Under the pieces are notes generated by a model. It saw only the letters and a program-made list of their open reading frames with translations. It was not told where the DNA came from and ran no database searches. Positions 47,371 to 54,191 of a stretch of 64,000 nucleotides of DNA are shown here, in pieces. The position numbers and the translations under genes were made by a program. The stretch comes from Microcaldota archaeon. Its GTDB lineage: Archaea; Micrarchaeota; Micrarchaeia; Micrarchaeales; CABMGC01. The stretch lies in the NCBI GenBank assembly GCA_028867135.1, contig JAGWGW010000004.1, positions 1 through 64,000 of the forward strand. Direction: 5' to 3'. Position 1 is the stretch's first letter. Each line of letters opens with the position of its first letter.

Positions 47371-49964
47371 GGAAAGCCATGGTTGGCGACCTTCAAACCA
47401 TGCGAAACCTTTCCCGGATCAGCCCCGTCAACCGCCATCCCGGAGCCGAAAACCAGGCCCAGAACAGCTGCCACTACCGCCCTCAGCAAACCCCTGGAGC
47501 TGCGGGCAGCGGCTCTTCCGCCCATCGCCTTTGAAGGCTCATTGGGCTGGCCGATAATAGGTCGGTACGCATTGTCCTTTTCTCCAGTTGTTTTTGCCAT
47601 AATCCCTTTGCCGATCCGCTGCCTGTTTTCTACAGCGGCGGGAAGGCCGTTTTTCCTGCGCGCTTCAGGCTCCTGAGCTGTTGATGCGATTACCTGAACG
47701 CCCACAGCTCTAGCCTTTGGCGATTTTTGCGCTTCAAAGGTATCGGCCCTGCGAATCATGCTTAGATTGCGGCTCGGCATGTAGTGCAGACCTATTGCAC
47801 TGCTGTTTTTCATCGAAACAGCTGAAACCGCAATGTTCTTTTCAGCTGCTATCGCCTTTTGCTGCTCCTTTCCATCCTTTAGGACATTCCTTTGTGCCTT
47901 ATTGTCCGCAGTTTCCTGGCCTCCGCGCATCCTCATGCCGGAAACCGTATAAGAAACAGCCAAATTGCTGTATGCAATTCTACTCCTAGACCGCATCTCA
48001 TCAAGCGCCTTCCTGTTGGAAGCCTTGTAATTCATAGAAGCCAATGCAAAAGTGCCGTCTGCCTGCTTTCTTACGCTATCGTTTTTGGTTAGAACGCTAG
48101 CTCCATATTGGTTGGTTGCAATGGCCGGCGCAGCCTTACCAAAACGCATGACCGCCTCATGGTGCATGGCCCCAACAGTTTGGATCTGCGTAGCATAGGC
48201 ATGCCTTGCGTGCTCATATCTGCCATTGGCGAAATGCACGGCACTGTTGAGATACTGATGCAGGAACGAAATTTCGGAGTTGCCGCCCAAGGTTGAAGCG
48301 CCAACCCTGAACTCGCAGGCTGCAACCTCCATGCATCTCTTGTAAACCGCATTATGGCTAGCTGCGTTTTGCGCATTCGCGAATAACATAGGACCGTCTC
48401 CAGCATGCTGCGTACTGCTAGAAATAATAGTGCCATGAATCGAATGGCCATTCGGAGTGACATGCACGCTGGGCTTTCCTGCGACCTTCTCCTCGGTATG
48501 CATGCCAGAAGCATCATGCTGCATCTTTGAGCCTGCTTTTTGGCCGTTTTTCAGCATGTGCATGGGCAGCGGCATGGAATATTGTAGGCCATGCGCTCCG
48601 GCATTGGCGTGATGCATCGACTGAGGGCCGGTAAACTGCCGCGCCTTCTGGTTATGCGCTTCCAACACCGCCCTATCGGCAAGCCTATAGCCTCCCTCCT
48701 GAATTCTGGTATTCAACTCGCCCTTGTGCACGGCGCTTCCATTCAGGAACTCGAGCATGCTCCCGCTCTTGCTGAACAATCTGATGCCGCTCTGCTCAAG
48801 CTCCCTCGCTGCATCTGGGGCAATGATCCCTCCTCCGAAAATCTGTATTCCGGACAGGTCGTGGCTCTTAACAGCGCTGACGGTCTCCAAGGCGACATCC
48901 TTGTGGAGATTGCTGGTCATGCTGAACCCTATCGCGCTTGCGCCCTCCTTCAGCGCTGCGGCAAGGATCTCCCCGTGGCTTTGCGCATTGCCCAGATAGA
49001 TGACATTGTGCCCTGCGTCAAACAGCGCCTGCATCGCCAGTTTCGCTCCCCTGTCATGGTACTCGTCTCCCGGCTTTGCCATCACGACCTTGCCCAAACC
49101 ATCCTTTCCATTGTCGAATATCCTTGCAATGTCCTTCCACAGCTCAGTTGCTCCATTGGCGAGGGATCTGAATGTAGAGCCGTCCGTAAGCTCATCCACC
49201 TTCCTGGTGCACCATATCGCTGAAAGGTACTCTGACGCGAATGACGTATCTGAGTTCTTCATGAAGTTCAGGAATCCGCTGCCGGTGAGCGCGTCTATCC
49301 TGCCAGTTTCCCCTACCGCCTTGGAGAACTCGCTCGATACCTTCCCGTCCTGCCTTATCACATCAATGACATCGTTGCTCATCACGCCCCTGTCTGTCAG
49401 CGCAGCAACGTTGCCGGTATCCCCTATCGAATAGAACCATTCGCTCGCCGCTTCTGTGCCTAGCCTGTTGAAGAAGCCTGCGGCATGCTGTTCAAACAGC
49501 CTTTCGTCGGTCAGCGCAGCAACGTTGCCTGTTGCCCTTACCTCAAACAGGAGCGAGCCGGCTATGTCGTCATCCAGGCTCTTCATCGAGTTGAGGAAAG
49601 CGCCGTCTGTCAATGCCTTGACGTCCTTAGTCTCCTGTATTGCAAATAGCAGCTCCCCCGCAACGAGCGCATCGAGCCTTTTTATCGCATCCCTGATTTC
49701 GCTCACCTTTTCCCCAGAGATTCCCGGTGAGGCGGCCTCTATTATCTCAGACGCATTGGATTCCACGAACTCCTTGGCCTGCTCCTTCAGCTCCTTCGCT
49801 ACCTTCTTCTTTTCAGTGTCCGTCAGTTTCAACCCCGTCTTGGCGGATACGCCGCAGGAAAAGCAGTCTACGCTGTTTCTGAGCTGTTCCATCCTGTTGG
49901 CTGATTTAACTGCTGACATAAAAGCTCCCCCGGCAATCTCCAGATAATGCGGCGCATGGGCCAT
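47349..49964 (-). CDS. 871-aa protein with repeats, cobalamin-binding-like domain and His/Met-rich tail
   Basis: Domain order as read: (1) short Cys pair (CFSC, residues 34-37) and a Lys/Glu helix; (2) about five 33-37-residue repeats ending in VxALTD with FLxxM after it (residues 85-270); (3) a B12-binding-like domain at about 290-410, with GDEYHDRGAKLAMQALFDAGHNVIYLG, GFSMTSNL and FGGGIIAPDAARELEQSGI, close to the methylmalonyl-CoA mutase C-terminal domain and keeping the lower-ligand His (the usual Asp is Glu); (4) about 450 residues rich in His, Met, Ala and Asn, with a membrane-like helix near residues 828-845. No mutase barrel is present. Function unknown; a sensor or carrier role is possible. 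Confidence 0.7.
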   Translation of the reverse strand: MAHAPHYLEIAGGAFMSAVKSANRMEQLRNSVDCFSCGVSAKTGLKLTDTEKKKVAKELKEQAKEFVESNASEIIEAASPGISGEKVSEIRDAIKRLDALVAGELLFAIQETKDVKALTDGAFLNSMKSLDDDIAGSLLFEVRATGNVAALTDERLFEQHAAGFFNRLGTEAASEWFYSIGDTGNVAALTDRGVMSNDVIDVIRQDGKVSSEFSKAVGETGRIDALTGSGFLNFMKNSDTSFASEYLSAIWCTRKVDELTDGSTFRSLANGATELWKDIARIFDNGKDGLGKVVMAKPGDEYHDRGAKLAMQALFDAGHNVIYLGNAQSHGEILAAALKEGASAIGFSMTSNLHKDVALETVSAVKSHDLSGIQIFGGGIIAPDAARELEQSGIRLFSKSGSMLEFLNGSAVHKGELNTRIQEGGYRLADRAVLEAHNQKARQFTGPQSMHHANAGAHGLQYSMPLPMHMLKNGQKAGSKMQHDASGMHTEEKVAGKPSVHVTPNGHSIHGTIISSSTQHAGDGPMLFANAQNAASHNAVYKRCMEVAACEFRVGASTLGGNSEISFLHQYLNSAVHFANGRYEHARHAYATQIQTVGAMHHEAVMRFGKAAPAIATNQYGASVLTKNDSVRKQADGTFALASMNYKASNRKALDEMRSRSRIAYSNLAVSYTVSGMRMRGGQETADNKAQRNVLKDGKEQQKAIAAEKNIAVSAVSMKNSSAIGLHYMPSRNLSMIRRADTFEAQKSPKARAVGVQVIASTAQEPEARRKNGLPAAVENRQRIGKGIMAKTTGEKDNAYRPIIGQPNEPSKAMGGRAAARSSRGLLRAVVAAVLGLVFGSGMAVDGADPGKVSHGLKVANHGFPKDIKDL

Positions 49965-50015
49965 ATTACCGGATAAATCATACTACTTCCGAATCAAAAG
50001 TTTATATAGATGCCT

Positions 50016-50771
50016 TTATCCTGAACCTGCATCCCAGACATCTGCTGATATCCTCTCTGGCTTCACTCCCAGTGAGACCAGCGCATCCTTTATCGCCTTC
50101 ACGAATGCCGGGGGCCCGCATATGTAGCATGCCCTTTCGGCAACATCCTGCGAATGCCTCCTTATCATCTCCGCATCGATGTGGCCCTTCTCGCCGCTCC
50201 AGTTGTCTGTAGGCTGCGGCCTCGTGACCGTTATCGTGGCCTTGAGGTTTATGCTCTTCGCCAGCTGCCCGAGCTCCTCCTTCCTTATTATCTCTGTAGG
50301 GTACTTCACGCTGTACAATAGGTCTACGTCATTTCCTGACTTGAGCCTGTCTATCTGCCTAAGCATCGACACGAATGGCGCAAGGCCCGTCCCCCCCGCA
50401 ACGAACAGCACCTTCCTGTTCTCGCTCGGAATGAACCTGAACTGCCCGTACGGCCCCTTTACGTAATAGCTGTCGCCTATGCCGGCGTCAACGAAATGCG
50501 ACGTATGCTCAAGCGCGGTTCCCATATGCGACCTCTTGACTATGTAGAGCTCCATGACAGCCGACGCAGGGTCGGACGCGATCGAGAACGATTTCGCAAG
50601 GTACCTCTTGTTGTCCTTGTCGATTCCCGCTATCATTATGAACATGCCTGGGTCGAAGCCCATCTCGGCGCCGTCTTCGGGGGCAAGCCTTATCGTCAGC
50701 ACCTCCGGAGTCTCGTCTATCTTCTCAGTAAGCCTGTAGAGCTTCTCCGATACCTGCACAGGTTGAGCCAT
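50016..50771 (-). CDS. FAD/NAD(P)H oxidoreductase of the ferredoxin-reductase family
   Basis: 252 aa from ATG at 50771. RYLAKSFSIASDP is the flavin-binding R-x-Y/F-S motif variant, KGPYGQFRF the phosphate loop, VLFVAGGTGLAPFVSML the NAD(P)H-binding G-x-G-x-x-P, and YICGPPAFVKAIKDAL the family C-terminus. Like PyrK/FNR-type reductases it passes electrons from NAD(P)H to a protein partner. The two-cluster ferredoxin at 41.4 kb is a possible partner in the cell. Confidence 0.88.
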   Translation of the reverse strand: MAQPVQVSEKLYRLTEKIDETPEVLTIRLAPEDGAEMGFDPGMFIMIAGIDKDNKRYLAKSFSIASDPASAVMELYIVKRSHMGTALEHTSHFVDAGIGDSYYVKGPYGQFRFIPSENRKVLFVAGGTGLAPFVSMLRQIDRLKSGNDVDLLYSVKYPTEIIRKEELGQLAKSINLKATITVTRPQPTDNWSGEKGHIDAEMIRRHSQDVAERACYICGPPAFVKAIKDALVSLGVKPERISADVWDAGSG

Positions 50772-50876
50772 CCAAACCACACCAATTAAATTGCGCCTGC
50801 AATGCACAGGCTAATGCCAAAAGGACATTAGTCAAGTTATATAAAGGCAAGAACATATTAAATCCTTATTGGTTTT

Positions 50877-51350
50877 ATGAAGCTGGACAAGCTCGACATG
50901 CGCATACTGGAGCTGCTTCAGGAATCCTCGATGCTCTCTCCAAGGCTGTCCAAGATAGCGGAGAAGGCGGACACGACCAACGCCACGATATACAGGCGGA
51001 TAGAGGCTATGAGGAAGGAAGGCATAATAATAGGCCACACCACAAGGATAGACTCGAACCTCATCTCTAGGAAGCTCGAGGCGCTGATATACATCAAGCT
51101 TCAGAGGAACGCGTCAAAGGACGATAGGGACAGGGTATCGACCACGCTCTACAAGTCAAACAACGTCGATTCGCTCTACGTGCCGATAGGCAGCTGGAAC
51201 TTCATAATAAAGACCGGGCACCAGAGCCTGGACGAACTGAGCAACTTCATAAGAGATGAAATAGATAAGCTGCCCGTCAACGAGATGAGAGTTGAGATAA
51301 TCTCGAAGACCATGAAGGAATCCCAGGGCAACATACCTGAAAAAGCCTAG
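50877..51350 (+). CDS. Lrp/AsnC-family transcriptional regulator
   Basis: 157 aa. N-terminal HTH (MKLDKLDMRILELLQESSMLSPRLSKIAEKADTTNATIYRRIEAMRKEGIIIGHT) and C-terminal RAM-like ligand domain (LEALIYIKLQ...VDSLYVPIGSWNFIIKTG). Promoter ttatataaag about 40 bp upstream. Overlaps the convergent gene by 4 bp, so transcripts are antisense at their ends. Confidence 0.88.
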   Translation: MKLDKLDMRILELLQESSMLSPRLSKIAEKADTTNATIYRRIEAMRKEGIIIGHTTRIDSNLISRKLEALIYIKLQRNASKDDRDRVSTTLYKSNNVDSLYVPIGSWNFIIKTGHQSLDELSNFIRDEIDKLPVNEMRVEIISKTMKESQGNIPEKA

Positions 51351-51682
51351 CTGCTCTTCGCATTCGTTATGCTGTCGACTATTCTCTCGAACTTCTCTAC
51401 CGACTTTATGACATCCTTGAGCTTCGGGTTTATGTTGTACCCAAGGTCGTATCCCCTTTCAGTCCTTATGTGCGTAGGCTGCAGCACGCTCAGGTTCATG
51501 GAAAGGTTCCTGAGGGTTATGATAAGCGTCTTTCTGGTGAATTTCTTGCCGAGTATCGTATAAAGTTCTCTTGTAGTTCTGGGAGACTTTACCATCAGCA
51601 GCTTCAGGACCGCGTAGTTCGGCTTGCTCAGCAGCTTTCTTATAAGCCATATTTCGTCATTATCTTTCTCTCTCCTTGACAT
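51347..51682 (-). CDS. Winged-helix DNA-binding protein
   Basis: 111 aa. IRKLLSKPNYAVLKLLMVKSPRTTRELYTILGKKFTRKTLIITLRNLSMNL is a wHTH pattern with a long N-terminal helix. The C-terminal LKDVIKSVEKFERIVDSI is helical, maybe for dimers. Its promoter is in an AT-rich stretch with several palindromes, which may be its operators. Ligand unknown. Confidence 0.65.
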   Translation of the reverse strand: MSRREKDNDEIWLIRKLLSKPNYAVLKLLMVKSPRTTRELYTILGKKFTRKTLIITLRNLSMNLSVLQPTHIRTERGYDLGYNINPKLKDVIKSVEKFERIVDSITNAKSS

Positions 51683-51689
51683 TAATATC

Positions 51690-51871
51690 CGATTATACCA
51701 TACAGGTTAGATTTTATAAATATATACAATTATTTAGCCGAAAATAAAACAAAACCCAAAATCCGCCTTTTAATGAAGCGACCAGAAAGATATAAATATC
51801 TTTTTCTATATATCTAAGTATAAGTTTAGATACTTAAATAAAATAATAATTAATCTAACTAACGTAATCTA
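51690..51871. promoter_or_regulatory. AT-rich intergenic region with palindromes
   Basis: Contains a near-perfect palindrome AAGATAT-AA-ATATCTT (about 51787-51802) and an inverted repeat AAGTAT-N8-ATACTT. TATA-like elements read both ways. It sits between the wHTH gene and the 3' end of the pilin-like gene; binding sites for one of the local regulators are likely. Confidence 0.4.
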
Positions 51872-52735
51872 TTAAGATGCGATATACCCATATTGCCAGT
51901 TCGCGTTCCAAATTACGTTAGTTGGAATTCCTTGGTTGTTGTTCCCCGAATAGTCGTTTGCGTCACCATTCAGCGGCCACCATGCAACGAGATGCTGTAG
52001 ATCTATTGGCACACCAGCAATTCCTTCCTGATAAAGCGCTTTTATCGTGTTATTGTCAATGGAGATATTGTACATCTGTATATTTGACATGGATCCATTG
52101 AAGTAATTATAAGTGCAGCAGAATCCAGATTCGCTGCCAATAGCAAGTCCATTCAGGTCAAGATTTGGTAATGCATTTTGTGCCACGATTCCAACTTGTT
52201 TTCCATTAACATAAAAAACAACATCTATGCCATTGTAGGTATAGCCAATCTGATTCCATTTATTGCTAGATACACTTGCACTGCTTTGAGGCCATACGCC
52301 TCCAGCGCCGCAATCATCCAACAACATCTGATAAGGTGAATTGCTCTGAACCTTGAATAGATAACCATTATTGCAAACCCCTATTGTGGGTCCTATCAGC
52401 GGATTGCCAGAAGGAGAATACGTGCCAGAGATATATGCCCACAAGAGCATTGTCCTATTTCTTGTTAAGATTACTGAGGATGATACCAGAAGTAGGCCAT
52501 TGTCGCTTCCAAATTTTGCGACATATTTCGGAATCAAATTATTACACTGTCCAGCAAGGCTGGTCCCTGCTAATGTTCTTATTACTTGACACGACCCTGG
52601 GGTTGCTGTTGGTTGCAGATTGACAAGATTAAATATTCCGATACTATAAAGCAACACCATGACTATAGCAATTGCAAGTATAGCCCAACCATAAGTCATC
52701 AGGTACTCCATCGCTGATTGGACTCTATACTTCAT
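51872..52735 (-). CDS. Second pilin-like protein with LamG-type domain
   Basis: 287 aa from the ATG at 52735 (a TTG further out is possible). Class III signal SAMEYLMTYGWAILAIAIVMV, then PTATPGSCQVIRTLAGTSLAGQCNNLIPKYV, a LamG-like domain (NRTMLLWAYISG...KWNQIGYTYNGIDVVFYVNGKQVG) and the tail YNISIDNNTIKALYQEGIAGVPIDLQHLVAWWPLNG. Paralogue of the gene at 31.5 kb: ends are nearly the same, the middle differs. Codons are AT-rich. Confidence 0.8.
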   Translation of the reverse strand: MKYRVQSAMEYLMTYGWAILAIAIVMVLLYSIGIFNLVNLQPTATPGSCQVIRTLAGTSLAGQCNNLIPKYVAKFGSDNGLLLVSSSVILTRNRTMLLWAYISGTYSPSGNPLIGPTIGVCNNGYLFKVQSNSPYQMLLDDCGAGGVWPQSSASVSSNKWNQIGYTYNGIDVVFYVNGKQVGIVAQNALPNLDLNGLAIGSESGFCCTYNYFNGSMSNIQMYNISIDNNTIKALYQEGIAGVPIDLQHLVAWWPLNGDANDYSGNNNQGIPTNVIWNANWQYGYIAS

Positions 52736-52781
52736 TACTTCACTCAAGGTTAATTGACTATACTCTATTTTTACAAAGTTA

Positions 52782-52793
52782 GAATATATAAAC
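52782..52793. promoter_or_regulatory. Shared divergent TATA box
   Basis: gaatatataaac reads as a TATA box both ways. On the plus strand it gives a leaderless start at 52810; on the minus strand it lies about 50 bp before the ATG of the pilin-like gene. The regulator encoded next door could act here. Confidence 0.5.
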
Positions 52794-52809
52794 TTTACAC
52801 TGAGTAACT

Positions 52810-53073
52810 ATGTCATCCAACGATTTGGCAATTAAGGATATAGTACTCCAACCATATGTTGTTGAGATACTAAAAGAACTAAAAACTCCTAAACGATTTA
52901 AAGACTTAATAAAAATAACTACAGCACAAACCTTATCTGTAAAACTTACAAAATTGAAGAAATACGGTTTAATAACATCAGTGCCCGTTTCAATAAAGGA
53001 TAACTACGCAAATGGTTATGTCCTTACTGATAAAGGTAGAAAAATAATCAAAGTCCTAGAAACCATAAAGTAG
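52810..53073 (+). CDS. Small winged-helix protein next to pilin-like gene
   Basis: 87 aa, AT-rich codons. VVEILKELKTPKRFKDLIKITTAQTLSVKLTKLKKYGLITSVPV...GYVLTDKGRKIIKVLE is a wHTH with wing. It is divergent from the pilin-like gene and shares its TATA box, so it may control that gene and itself. Confidence 0.65.
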   Translation: MSSNDLAIKDIVLQPYVVEILKELKTPKRFKDLIKITTAQTLSVKLTKLKKYGLITSVPVSIKDNYANGYVLTDKGRKIIKVLETIK

Positions 53074-53085
53074 TCCGAGAATCAG

Positions 53086-53175
53086 CTAGGCAATGGTGCC
53101 ATAGCCAGACAGTCTCCATCTCTGGGCGAAGTTCCTCAGTACTGATATCTTCGACTTCCTGTCTATGCATATCAT
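53086..53175 (-). pseudogene. 90-bp fragment of the aIF2-gamma gene 3' end
   Basis: On the minus strand it encodes MICIDRKSKIS-VLRNFAQRWRLSGYGTIA and a stop. This matches the last 29 codons of the intact aIF2-gamma gene at 57885-57974 (26 of 29 residues; 76 of 90 bases by hand count), including a 33-base identical block. Homology stops sharply at its 5' side. The copy is in the opposite orientation to the intact gene, 4.7 kb away. No promoter or reading frame supports function. Confidence 0.85.
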
Positions 53176-53272
53176 GAGGCAAGAACATGAACAAAGCAAA
53201 ATATCTACCTATACATATTCACATCCAAAGCCTTTAATACTTAGTCATATAAGTAATACATGTGTGATTTGT

Positions 53273-53500
53273 ATGGATATCACGATAAGGGGCCTGCAGG
53301 ATGCAGTATTCAGGAAGTTCAAGGCCAAGGCAGCGGAAGAGGACATGAGGCTAGGCGATGCGCTTACACAGGCAATCGAACTGTGGCTCAAGGGACGGAA
53401 TAAAAGACCAAAAGGCAGGCTCAGCGATATAAGCATAACGAATTGGGGCAAGGGCACTGAGCATTCAAGCACCGAAGTCGATAAGATAGTCTACGGTTAG
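53273..53500 (+). CDS. VapB-like antitoxin
   Basis: 75 aa from the ATG at 53273; the ORF track adds upstream non-coding sequence. DITIRGLQDAVFRKFKAKAAEEDMRLGDALTQAIELWLKG is a ribbon-helix-helix-type DNA-binding pattern, and the C-terminus is a flexible tail (ISITNWGKGTEHSSTEVDKI) for the toxin. A TATA-like tttaatac precedes it by about 40 bp. It ends 3 bp before the toxin gene. Confidence 0.75.
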   Translation: MDITIRGLQDAVFRKFKAKAAEEDMRLGDALTQAIELWLKGRNKRPKGRLSDISITNWGKGTEHSSTEVDKIVYG

Positions 53501-53503
53501 CGC

Positions 53504-53914
53504 ATGATCTTCATTGATACAAGCCTCATAGTGGCTTATGCAAACGCAGAAGACGAATTTCATAGCAGAGCCGTCGAGATAGTGACAGAAATTGATGGAG
53601 GAAAGTACGGTATGGGGGTAATTACAGATTATATATTTGACGAGATCATGACGACATTGCTCGCAAGAACAAGGAACCTTAAATTGGTTGTGGAAAACGG
53701 TAACAAGTTGCTGGATGCGACCCTTTTCATAAACCTGAATATCGACTCTGACATATTTGGAAGCACATGGAAGATCTTCAAGGAGCAGCAAAAATCCAGG
53801 CTCAGCTTCACGGACTGCAGCATAATTGCAACATGCCGAGCAAACGGAATAGCGAACTTGGCTACCTTTGATAGGGCGTTAAAGGAGAGCAGCAAACTTA
53901 CCATAGTTGACTAA
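53504..53914 (+). CDS. VapC-like PIN-domain toxin
   Basis: 136 aa. PIN nuclease acidic residues are in place: MIFIDTSLIVAYAN (Asp5), FDEIMTTLL (Glu), SFTDCSIIATCRANGI (Asp), and LATFDRAL (Asp). Most VapCs cleave tRNA or rRNA. Directly behind the antitoxin gene, forming a VapBC module in the accessory patch. Confidence 0.85.
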   Translation: MIFIDTSLIVAYANAEDEFHSRAVEIVTEIDGGKYGMGVITDYIFDEIMTTLLARTRNLKLVVENGNKLLDATLFINLNIDSDIFGSTWKIFKEQQKSRLSFTDCSIIATCRANGIANLATFDRALKESSKLTIVD

Positions 53915-54191
53915 ATCGCCACTATTCTTGAATTGATTCGACAGCGATGATCTAGCAATTTTCTAAATACGTTAACTATAACATCAGCTATTCAAATATG
54001 TAGATCATTTACGCGAATACATAGCTAGAAATTTCAAAGGGAGGTTCGGAGAAGCTCTTTGCTATTACGTATATAAAAAGTAGCATTATCGTATCAGCAA
54101 ACGGCACAGAAAGGCTTTATATCCTTTTTCTTCTCTAATCATATATACGTTATTCTCGGGGAACGTACTTTCTCATGTTTTTGGAATATCT
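53915..54191 (+). other. Intergenic region before cdc48 with three TATA boxes
   Basis: No ORF or RNA gene is evident. TATA-like elements: gtatataaaa (about 54066), ctttatatcc (about 54114) and catatatacg (about 54139). The second and third could serve the ATG at 54192 with leaders of about 50 and 25 nt. The first may start an unseen small RNA. ACGTT...AACGT can form a weak hairpin near 54149-54168. Confidence 0.4.

Noticed and set aside
53086-53175. Attachment site (attL/attR) of an integrated element
   Set aside because: The two aIF2-gamma ends are in opposite orientation, no integrase is seen in between and the copies differ at 14 of 90 bases, so a simple integrated element is not supported as annotated feature.
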